The notes below the pieces were generated by a model that was not told the DNA's origin, searched no databases, and worked only from the letters and a program-made list of their open reading frames with translations. A DNA stretch of 64,000 nucleotides, from NCBI GenBank assembly GCA_942159475.1, contig OW804095.1, positions 63,764,773-63,828,772 of the forward strand, given 5' to 3'. The stretch is from Sthenelais limicola. Lineage: Eukaryota; Annelida; Polychaeta; Phyllodocida; Sigalionidae. The position numbers and the translations under genes were made by a program. Every line of letters starts with the position of its first letter. Position 1 is the stretch's first letter. This document shows positions 54,306-64,000 of the stretch, in pieces.

Positions 54306-57173
54306 ATGGCGCAAGAAGATGTAGAACAAATGAAAATGTATGGCTGCATTCTTTGTGAATCCAGCTTCTCAAGTAGCGAAGATCTACGAAGTCATGTCTC
54401 CACCTGCAGGCCACAAAACCCATTCTTCTGCAAACTCTGTTCTAGACGATATTCTAAGGTGTCAAAATTAGAAAAGCACATTAGTCAGCATTCTCTAGGA
54501 AATCACCAACTAGAAAAAACAAATAAAAACGATCGCTTTGTAAACGATGTCTCTGATCTAGAAACTTCAAGCGGGACACAGGGTGACCTATCTGATTCAG
54601 AAACCAACAACGGCTATGGAATTGGACACTTGTTTAACTCTAGATATTCCTTACCCAATGAAGAGTTGAGAACAAAACGTATCATAAAAATCGAGCCTAC
54701 TGAATGTGCAAACAAGACAGATGTATCTTTAGAGTGTGAGGTTGAAGACGATGATAAATACGCAGCACGTGAGAAAAAGTTCCGCGAGGATCCTCATTGC
54801 AAACAGAAAGATACAAATTTCACTTGTTCTGTATGCTTTCATGTGAGTGAAACAAAAGCTGATTTTCAGGCCCATCTGAATACACATTTCAACGAATCAC
54901 TACCCTCTGATACCAAAGTAAAGTGTATTCCCAAAGAAAAGGCCGAAACTCAGTGCAATATATGTGGCAAAGTCCTGTCAAAACCGAGTCATTTACGGCG
55001 TCACAAACAGTTGGTACACGCTGGACCTTCCAAATATGTTTGTCCCGTCTGCTCTCGGAGTTTCGATACCAAAAGACAATTTGCGAACCATGCACGTGTA
55101 CATAAGAATTTGTCCGAATCGGCTAAATCCCTTGCTGCAGAACAAAAATCCAAATCCTCGCCGGAAGAAAACATCACAGAGAGTGCAGAACCTGGTGCTA
55201 ATGCCTCAGGTGGAGAAGACACTGACATGGAGAACGAGACCAGCCCAAATGACGATGTCCCAGAAACACTCTCATCTGAGGAGGATGAACTAATGCAGTT
55301 AGTTAAAAGCAAAAACCATGTTTGCGACGAATGCGGTCGTGGTTTCTCAGAATACCGACTACTTGTGAACCATCTACGCACTCATGCTGGATTTTTCCGC
55401 TATAAGTGTTCTCAATGCAACAAAAAATTCCGCCTGAAGAAAACCCTTCTTGCCCATTCTCGCTCGCATAAATGGTCCAAGAAAGATCATCTACGAGTTC
55501 ATAAAACATCAGTCCACTCCAAGTCTGGTTCTCTAGATTGCCCTGTATGTAATGAAATATTTTCTTCGAAGAGGCAACTAAGCAATCATGTTAGAAACCA
55601 TGGAAATTTCACTGAAGACGGAAGGAAGGGGACATACAGTGTAGAATCGGATACCCTTAACACAAGAATTGGTGAACTTCTGGGAAAATGTATCTTTCAG
55701 TGTCAGATATGTTCGTCTTCTTTTACGGACGAGAATGAATTTGAGGATCATTTCAGATCACAACATCCAGATTTGCTTTCAGGACAAAAATCTGACTCTT
55801 GGGAGACGGGAGACGAAAACTCCAGTGACTTGCCTTTTAAGGAAGAACCAAACTGTGAATTGGGTATGATCCAAAAGGATTCGTCCAATTCCCCAAACAA
55901 TAAATTGCCTGGATCCTCATATTCACTTATCATGGAAAGTAAACGGTATGTGTGTGGTGTGTGTCAGAAAGCTTGCTCCCGTCTCTATCACCTCAAGCGA
56001 CATCTGATAACACACACAGACGTCAGAATACACGCTTGCCTAATTTGTGGCAAAAAGTTCAAAACAAAGGAGACCTTGAAAGCACATCTTGATTCTCACA
56101 ACACAAAGAAAATATTCCCTTGCAGTCTTTGTGATAAAAGTTTCATCAACGCGAGACGACTAAAGGTCCATTCGGAATGCCATCAAGAAGAGAAGAAATT
56201 CCAATGTGATCAATGTGGCCATAGCTTCCCGTCACTCTCCCGCTTAAACCAACACCAGAAATCCCACAACCCTGGTAAGTATGCTTGCCCAGAGTGTGGA
56301 CGAGTATTTGGCAGACGAGAACATCTGAAGGTCCATATGCAGTCGCATAAAGATCCCAGTGAGAAGCCGGTATTATGTGAATTGTGTGGAACAAGAGTTT
56401 GGAGTCAATATCTATTAAAAAAGCACATGCTCGTGCATTCCGGCCAAATGCCATTTACATGTGAAACATGCGGAAAGCAATTCAAGCAATCTCAAAGTTT
56501 GAAGGATCATATGTACGTTCATACTGGAGAACCCAAACCTCATGCCTGTACTCTCTGTGAAAAGCGCTGCAGTCTTCCATGCGAGCTTCGCAAGCACATG
56601 AAAGAGAAGCATGGGGAGAAACAGCATACTTGTCTTAGCTGTGGAAAGAAGTTCTCCCGGAAAAATCAACTGTCTACACACATTCGTCTCATCCATACTG
56701 TCCTGCCAACCCACTCGTGCCCCCAATGTGAGAAGGTTTTCAAAACTCTGGCTAACTTACACGTGCATCTGAAGCGTCATGAACATGTTTGGAGTCAGCA
56801 ATGCCAGTTTTGCCATTTAATTTTCATGGACAGATTCCTTCTCCGACAACATGAAGATGAGCACCGTGGAAAGGTTCGTCCCCATGCCTGTCATCAGTGT
56901 GATAGAAAATTCAATGACGTGGCCACATTGAAAAAACACAGACAATTGGTTCATCATAAAGGGGAGAATCACCCTTGTAATTTGTGTTCCATGAGTTTTA
57001 CCTTTTATGATGACCTTAAGAAGCACGAAGCTACACATTCGTTGGATAGACCGTATATGTGCGAGCTTTGTCACGTGAGATTCTCGAGGAAATATCACCT
57101 GGAAAGGCATTTCAAATCCCAGCACTCTCAAAAGAACTCACAAACTGATTGCGCTTCTATGAATAGTGCATGA
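54306..57173 (+). CDS. C2H2 zinc-finger protein with about 23 fingers
   Basis: I chose ATG 54306 (MAQEDVEQMKMYGC); the frame extends upstream only through non-ATG codons. A splice acceptor (TTATTGCAG ending at 54214) precedes it, so the 5' UTR is spliced. The product is 955 residues. The first finger is C2HC (CILCESSF...HVSTC). About 22 C2H2 fingers follow, from FFCKLCSRRY to YMCELCHVRF. Two acidic low-complexity linkers interrupt the array, one near residues 90-150 (containing an IKIEPTE SUMO-type motif) and one near 275-340. After the finger YKCSQCNKKF a half finger remains (KKDHLRVHKTSVH) whose Cys half is missing. It is probably a nuclear DNA-binding protein. No accessory domain or ortholog was recognised. 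AATAAA at 58042 could end the transcript. Confidence 0.9.
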   Translation: MAQEDVEQMKMYGCILCESSFSSSEDLRSHVSTCRPQNPFFCKLCSRRYSKVSKLEKHISQHSLGNHQLEKTNKNDRFVNDVSDLETSSGTQGDLSDSETNNGYGIGHLFNSRYSLPNEELRTKRIIKIEPTECANKTDVSLECEVEDDDKYAAREKKFREDPHCKQKDTNFTCSVCFHVSETKADFQAHLNTHFNESLPSDTKVKCIPKEKAETQCNICGKVLSKPSHLRRHKQLVHAGPSKYVCPVCSRSFDTKRQFANHARVHKNLSESAKSLAAEQKSKSSPEENITESAEPGANASGGEDTDMENETSPNDDVPETLSSEEDELMQLVKSKNHVCDECGRGFSEYRLLVNHLRTHAGFFRYKCSQCNKKFRLKKTLLAHSRSHKWSKKDHLRVHKTSVHSKSGSLDCPVCNEIFSSKRQLSNHVRNHGNFTEDGRKGTYSVESDTLNTRIGELLGKCIFQCQICSSSFTDENEFEDHFRSQHPDLLSGQKSDSWETGDENSSDLPFKEEPNCELGMIQKDSSNSPNNKLPGSSYSLIMESKRYVCGVCQKACSRLYHLKRHLITHTDVRIHACLICGKKFKTKETLKAHLDSHNTKKIFPCSLCDKSFINARRLKVHSECHQEEKKFQCDQCGHSFPSLSRLNQHQKSHNPGKYACPECGRVFGRREHLKVHMQSHKDPSEKPVLCELCGTRVWSQYLLKKHMLVHSGQMPFTCETCGKQFKQSQSLKDHMYVHTGEPKPHACTLCEKRCSLPCELRKHMKEKHGEKQHTCLSCGKKFSRKNQLSTHIRLIHTVLPTHSCPQCEKVFKTLANLHVHLKRHEHVWSQQCQFCHLIFMDRFLLRQHEDEHRGKVRPHACHQCDRKFNDVATLKKHRQLVHHKGENHPCNLCSMSFTFYDDLKKHEATHSLDRPYMCELCHVRFSRKYHLERHFKSQHSQKNSQTDCASMNSA

Positions 57174-57517
57174 TTATGATGGAATTGATTTTTAAAAATC
57201 TTATAATGGAAGATTGGTCTCTGTTATGTATGTGATGTTTTTTGTGCATTGGGATTGTGTTCAATGACACAGAATCCCAACGTGTCCGATCTCCCATGTT
57301 CCATATGTTCACGAGTATAAAATTAATTCATTTTATTTTCGTTGATACGCTGACTGGAAGGCGAAGGAACTATTTTGCAAATGTCACAGTACATTTATAT
57401 TGAGAAAGGGCGATGTAGTTTTTAATCAAAATGATAATTCAATGGAAATCATGTATTAATACCGTATATAACTTTACAGAAGATTGCTCGGGAGTATGCG
57501 TTCCCCCGAATACAAGT
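57174..57517 (+). other. 3' UTR of the 54306 zinc-finger gene
   Basis: AT-rich sequence directly after the stop codon. It has no further coding potential on this strand and probably continues past the MITE to the AATAAA at 58042. Confidence 0.5.
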
Positions 57518-57746
57518 CATGGTCTCCGCGCTTTTGGCCAGAAGAAATCCAAGGTCTTTCCAGGCCCATTTTAGTGATTTAGTAAGAAACAGAATCTTCG
57601 AAAATTTCAAGGCCATTGAATAGATCCCAACAGAATTCAAGGCCCATATAACGATTTTCCAGGCCCTTCGACCAACATGCCCATTTTCCAGGCCTTAAAT
57701 TTACTTTTCCAAATTCGAGGCTTTTCCAGGCCCCGCGGAGACCCTG
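57518..57746. mobile_element. 229-bp MITE-like element
   Basis: The ends are inverted: CATGGTCTCCGCG (left) and, on the other strand, CAGGGTCTCCGCG. CAAGT lies directly outside both ends (57513-57517 and 57747-57751), a possible 5-bp target duplication. The interior repeats TTTCCAGGCCC and AAATTCGAGGCTTTTCC variants. CAGGG termini suggest a hAT-like origin, but hAT elements normally make 8-bp duplications, so the class is uncertain. Confidence 0.55.
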
Positions 57747-60700
57747 CAAGTGGTAAAACGAAGATGATGAAATTAAAGAGCTGAAGGACAGGTTTCAATC
57801 CGATCTAATCTAATCTAATCTTTATTATTGGCCACTATTTCTATTCTAATAAATCTAAAAGGTCTGGTTGATCTCATTATTACCCGTCATGATTAATATG
57901 TCGCTTTTACTAAGAAATCAAAATGCTGTGCATTTTTAACACGTATTTGTCATACATACAAAAATCTGGTGTCGAACATAATTCTAAACGTTAACGTAAG
58001 ATGTCTAGATACACTTGTATGGTTTTGTGCCGTTGGATGACAATAAAGCATATATACATGTACATGTACATCCTTATGGTTTCATGATATTGTATTAAGT
58101 AGATGTACTAATAGTGGTAGACAACATAGATGATTTTTTTCAGTCGAGGGATGTCGATTTTCAATTCTGCCGAATTCGAAATCCGTCGTTCCGTTGATTG
58201 AGTGTCTCGTCCTTTAAATAACAGTTCGGTCAATAGCGTCAATAGTTGCATTGGGCAAGTATTACCTCAGACCTGGGATACGAAAGTTAGGATCACTTAA
58301 CGAAATGAATTATCTCAACTGGGGCAGTTTAAAACCCCAACCCGGGGACGGGACACTGGTTTGCCAGCTTAAATGGAAGGGGGAAAAGGTCCCATGGTTG
58401 ATTTGGAGCAAGCCTCCATGGATTTATGCGACGTTTTTGTAGTGTATAAAAGAATAGATATCGATTATGAGGGAATATGAATACAAGACAACAAAACTAG
58501 ACACGTATGAAATACTATAAGTTTATTATACACGTTAAACAAACGAGTTCTAAAATATATATACGCGCAGTGATAAGGTTCAATTGCAACCTCTTCAACA
58601 GTTCCTCCTCTTGACTGCTCTACCCAAGCAATGGTCTTAGCCTTATATTATTTTACAATAATTACTCCTGTACCATTCCTCTCCTACAGCCTCTAAACCA
58701 TCTAGTATTCACAGACGATGAAGGACGAGAGAGTATGAGGTAGACAAAAACATGAATACAGATTTAACTCGTCGAAAACTCCACTCATTATTACCCATAA
58801 TCTCGTATTATAAATACAGAAAAGTAGCCAACAAATTAAAGAAAAATACTTGCGTACGCGTGAGTAATAACGATTAGTGTTATTACTAGATTATCTCTAT
58901 AGTCCTGTTTGATGTAAGTGTAATAAAAGCCCTGGTATTGGTCAGCAGAGTGAATGGCACAGAAATCGACCCAGCATTGACAACGGTAGACTTTGCTGGG
59001 GTAGAACACTACCGGGGTGAATATAATAACCCCTGCTATCACCCCTTCACAACTTACTTCAGCAATCCACCAGCACCTTCCACACTTCAGTGTTATTTTA
59101 TCGAACAACAAAGTCTTATGGCTGCGACCAAATGTTTAATCATAGGGTACCAATAATACCATTGCTGAATTTGGTGCTTTACTATTTAAAAAAAGACCAG
59201 AGATGGCCCATTATTTTGAAACGTATAAATACCGTGTATAAGATGCATCTCGGCGAAAAAAAATCCAGACCAATACATATCAAAACATGAACATCTTTTT
59301 ACTCGTATTTCCAGATTAGACCACAAGGATATACGATAAAATGTACTAATAAACTCGATGTAGATCTGTTAGAATAACTTTAACAGCATCTTTTTCATTC
59401 GACATTTATACCTCAAGAAATAAGTATAAATGTGTATGTATATAATAAGAGGGTCAATCGACAACACAAGTTCCTCAGAATTTGTTTAATGGTGATTTCT
59501 ATACTTAATCAGGAATATTTCAAAAGCAGACTCCTATCTTTCAACAACGGTAGTGTCTGAATTTCACCCTGGGTCTCATGGTATGGACTTTGGTCTACAC
59601 AGTGCCTCTACAGCCTTCTTTGGAGGTAACTTGACCTGACTTTTTTTACACACTGAAAAATTGGCTATTAACCTACGCTTGCCCACTGCTTATAGACCTG
59701 TATTTTACACAACGACAGTACACTTACTATGTACAACATGGCTTGACAGCTATAGGTTTTACCTCCATTCACCAGATGTAGTCAATTGTGTGTCTCCTTT
59801 GACTGCGATTGTCAGAGCAGGCTGCGTGCAATTGAAGCCTCCCGTGTCTGTGGAGGATTTCAGGGTGAAAGCGGAGTTACACAGTACTAGACAAACTGCT
59901 GTGCTTAAAAAGGAGTGTTTTGCTAGGGATGGCGGGGTGAGAGGAGAAAGCTGAGCTATATTCTGTACAATAAAGGAGAGGCGCTCTTGTTGTAATAACA
60001 ACGAGCTGTGTGTAATACATCAACCGAGCAATCCTCTTCCTTTCTTTTCCTCACCGCCGCAGCATCTAATATTCAAACGGGCTTTCGCTCAGTATCATGG
60101 ATTATTATAACACCACGTCCACGGGGCAACATGACAAAAATGCATATATATTATATCATCATCACCTTTGTTTTCAAAAGCATGTCCTCTTCAAACAATA
60201 AATTACACAGTAGAAAAACTACTCATAAAACATAGGCCACGCTACCATCCCAGCCACAGCCGCCTTACACCACTGACAGCTATATGTACATGGAACGGTT
60301 AAGACTCGCTCAAAAAGTCCCTGCGGTCAACCGTTATTTTTTTTCACATGTTATTTTCAGCATTGTGGTTAAGAAAGAGAATCTCTGGCAGAAAGATAAC
60401 TTGAATAAAACACAGAAAACAAATCTCCGTTTGCTGCCCATCGTCTGTTTTTTTTCTTTCATTTTTTTTTATGTGATTTAACTTGTCCACAAATAGGGTC
60501 CAGTGTTCTCACATGCTGAAGGCACTGGCAATGGTCAAACCCGCTTTCCTTATACAAGACATGATTTGTGCTTTATGTTAAATTTTGTTTGCCGGGGAAT
60601 TATCGAGAAACCAATAAATAACATTTGTTTTACCTCCCTAGGAAACAATACCCATGAACCCGATTTTTGAGGACGATTTTAACATAAAAAGTTATTTCCA

Positions 60701-63700
60701 CGGTCCTAAGGCAAAATTGATTATGAAGGATCCGATAAAGACCAACAATAAAAACATCAAATTTTCGGATATTTTCCACAGTTAAAAGCAATACGACCGA
60801 ATGAAGCATAGTGCTGCCCCGAGATAATGATGCCCTTTTGCTAATAATTTCCAGTTTTGAAAAAATGGCTCGGAAATGAAAAAGTACAAATATTCATGCA
60901 GAAAGCAAAGGGACGTGAAATATTATATTATTGTGCAGGTAAATGACGTAACAGCGTAGCTACAAAGTAGCAACGTGACAGCAAAGGCCTACCATTGTAA
61001 CCATCTCACTCCCGTTCTTTCAAATTACTAAATACATTCGATTTCCATAACTAGGAAAAACCTTTTTTAACAACCGATACCATTTTTAACACTTCCAGAT
61101 TTATCCAGAACAAAATATCAATAACTTTTTTAAAAGAGTAAAAATAAGTAGAATAATTTGGCCACGTTTAAATAGATATAATAATTATAATATTAACATA
61201 GATTACAGATTAAGCTGAGAACTACTCGTGACGCTTATTACAGGTTAGGACTGCAAGGGAAATAGATACCCCCTGAAACTCGCACGTACACACATACTTG
61301 TCATCAATACTATTTAACTTAGACAAGGACCAGAGTGCACCATCCGTGGTACATATGAGCATTTACATGTACGCGCTTTTAACAGTGCAAGAAGCCGCGA
61401 TACGGTGAGAAACAATGACCCCACACATTACTAATCCTGTATTTTGGACCTGAGGTATTTACACGATAATAAAACACAAAATAAACGATAAAATCTCATA
61501 GCTCGCTCAGCAAAAGATACATCCTATCTTAAATATTGATTTGTTCTCTTTATCATTCATTGAATAAAAACAAATGTCAGTACCGAGTTAGTAACAAAAT
61601 ATTTGACTCCTTAATACTACAGCAGCAGACATTGTCTGAGAGGAATACTTCAAATGGATGCCAGGGCTATAAATTCGGATGTAACCAATTTCTGTTAACA
61701 CTGGCTGGAGTAATCGAACCATGTACCCTTCCTATTCTACCTTTCACTCCCTCCCACCCATACCACAGTCGCCATACTTGTTTAAGCACAATTTAAGCCA
61801 TGTACATGTCCACAACATAGGCCAGTCACCCAGCCAGTGAATGCACTAGGATGAACCATCTACAGACATTAAGGTGTGAAACATTTGTACAATCAGCAGG
61901 GGAGAGGAAAAAATGAGTTTAGAAAAAAAACTCCCGTAATCCGAGGGAAGCTGAGCTACTGCTTTGTTTCCATTTAGTGAACAGTGGCTATGATAATGCT
62001 TACATTGTAAAAATATTGCATCAACACTACACTACCCCAAATCCTCCGCTCTCCGGAATGACGAACCTAGACTCCATTACCATCCAGATAACTCACAGGT
62101 TCATACATTCGTTATATACCCTCAATGAGTTAGTGACTTCAACCAAACCAGAGCGTTGCTGCGGGCACGACGACCTCATAGGTGTCGCCGCTCTCTCAAG
62201 GATCTTTCACCATTTTCTTTTCCCGATCTCATTAATTTCAACAATAGCAACACTCGGGGTACTTCTTTCAAAAGAAAGGGTATATATATATATATTGCGT
62301 CCGGATTTCCTACTTGAATTATCTACAAATACACAGCCTTCCCATCCCGTCACATTCCCACCCGCCCCCACCCCATAGTGCTACTAGTCCCTTCCCTACA
62401 CCCTAACGTGTGAAATGTGTCGAGTGATATTTTTACTTCGGTTTTGTTTATACTCTGCAGCAGTTTACACCTGAGCTGCATCATTAATTCTGATCAATAA
62501 TAAAAAGTTCCACCTGAGAATGAAGACACCGGTTCCTAAGTCTACACAATGCATGTACAAACTAGCGAGCTAGTCCACCTCCGTAATACATAGAGACCAA
62601 GTCTTCCTAAATAACAGAATCTCGATTTCATTGGGCTCGCTTAATACTGACAATAATTACACTCGAAAGGTGAAAAGGTTCATTTCGGACGAGGTAGACG
62701 GCCGAGAGTACTATATGTTTCTCAGTGGATATCTAAGATTCATACCAAATCGAGAATAATGCGTTAAATGTTTGGGTAATGGCAACAATTCTATCAACCT
62801 GGCGGATTTTAAAGAAAAGACTTGGTAACTACGTAAAGGAGAAGGCATACTTATACGAGGACGTGCTCAATGACATTTCTACAAGTCGCTAAGTAACCTT
62901 ACAACACTATATTTTTGTCCTGGGGGTTGCAATTCTTTCTTCCTTCACGGCTATTACTGTTTTTACATATTAGCTTTGACACAATAACATTTTGGTACAT
63001 GTACAAGATGATCCTTAATAATATACAAAAGAAATAATTATGGACACATGATTTGGTTGACCATTGATGGTGGTCATCTGGGCGGGGTGTTAAACTCATT
63101 ATCTGTAAGCTAGTTTAAATAATGGCTTGGTCTAAATAATTCCGACCCAGGCCATAAATACTGTCTTAATGTAATGATCCTGAACAGAGGCATTGCCCCA
63201 AAAATTTAATAGTTACCATGTCAAATCAAACGTGATATTTTCTCAAGCAGAATTATGTGTATATACACTGATGTCAACAAAGTTAAACTTCCAATAGAAG
63301 CCAAAAGGAAAGCTGACTGCGCAGTGTCTCTCTACGGCGTAATCTTGCAAGTAATAAGCAGAATGAATCAAGCTTAGAAATTCCTTCACAAATGGTTTGA
63401 AATTAGCAATATTCAAGCATCCAGATTAATTATTTCTAGCATAGAACGTTCATGGGGGAGGGAGGCTGTCTGGTAACTATTAATTCAATTGCGAGGTGCT
63501 ATCAAAATAAACAGGTCCTGAGGCTTGGACCCCAGACCATATTCATGGCGAGGTTTTTGACGGTTTCTAAGTCTGTGAGTCTACTTGGCACTCTGGCCAT
63601 TGTATTGCACCAAAGTATATCTATGCTTAACCTATAGAAATGCTGCAAGACGTGAAAACTGGCGGCACTCGTTGTCTGTTTCTACCAGAGCAGTACACAA

Positions 63701-64000
63701 TTCTTTCCATGTCTACTCACAAAATATTGGCTTATTAAATTGTGTACAAATTTTGGTGAAAGAAAAGATCCCTGACTTCTCTCGGATGAAGCAAAATAAA
63801 CAAGGGCGTATGTTGAATACTCCATTAAACGGTATATTTAAGGATTTGTTTTCGGTGAATAGGGGTCGGGGGCTTTAACACGGGAAATAACAATAACTTT
63901 TCCGGAAGTACTGCTGCCAACCATTCAAAAGTCAGTAGCATGACCTCACTGGCCTTGCCCGTTACCTCCTATCACAACTATTTATTTCTTAGTACTTTTT
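57747..64000. other. Non-coding region to the window end
   Basis: It contains a short ATCTA pentamer run near 57804 (a possible LINE/SINE tail). AATAAA at 58042-58047 may be the poly(A) signal of the zinc-finger gene, and ACATGTACATGTACAT lies near 58056. Frames of up to 133 codons (for example 61977-62378) have no recognisable domain or splice support. No gene is recognised. Confidence 0.45.

Noticed and set aside
61977..62378. 133-codon forward frame
   Set aside because: No recognisable domain, no splice signals in agreement, and it ends in simple Pro-rich sequence.

Overview
The window is eukaryotic nuclear DNA from an invertebrate animal. It is AT-rich, with long non-coding stretches, GT/AG-spliced genes and many transposable elements and simple repeats. 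No operons, rRNA genes or prokaryotic features are visible. The TMEM205-like gene, the two giant-exon C2H2 zinc-finger genes, the BEL/Pao LTR element and the CR1/L2-like LINE fit a marine bilaterian such as an echinoderm, amphioxus or lophotrochozoan, but the species cannot be fixed from the sequence. Layout: positions 1-3056 are non-coding and contain five palindromic X-box (RFX-type) motifs at 1769-2310. A TMEM205-like membrane protein gene lies on the minus strand (3057-4548; three exons found, first exon not found). A nearly intact and apparently young BEL/Pao LTR retrotransposon lies on the minus strand at 6167-14941, with 1 kb LTRs that differ at about two positions, a 5-bp target duplication, and one frame break between RNase H and integrase. 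From 15 to 26 kb there is repeat-rich DNA: a G-rich minisatellite, nested inverted repeats, a likely non-autonomous Helitron (19270-19783), a 323-bp duplicated repeat and a decayed LINE. A multi-pass membrane protein of unknown family is at 26736-27680 (+). From 30 to 43 kb the sequence is mostly mobile or repetitive. It includes a two-ORF LINE on the minus strand whose ORF1 protein ends in a NADAR (YbiA/DUF1768-like) domain, a tRNA-derived SINE inside a tandemly duplicated unit, and large microsatellites. Four tandem units of about 548 bp, each with a TATA box and a CRE-like site, fill 43337-45472. Two head-to-head C2H2 zinc-finger genes (22 and 23 fingers) occupy 47616-51601 (-) and 54306-57173 (+). 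A 229-bp MITE lies in the 3' region of the second, and the remainder to 64000 shows no recognisable gene. The host genes are a putative membrane protein trio (one TMEM205-like, one orphan) and a divergent zinc-finger pair, with no visible functional link between these groups. The observation I consider most novel is the NADAR domain in the LINE ORF1 protein. NADAR enzymes are known to act on ADP-ribose-type N-glycosidic bonds, including ADP-ribosylated guanine, so the element may carry its own nucleic-acid or NAD damage-control activity. Next in interest are the tandem promoter-like satellite, the X-box cluster and the single frame break in an otherwise young BEL element.
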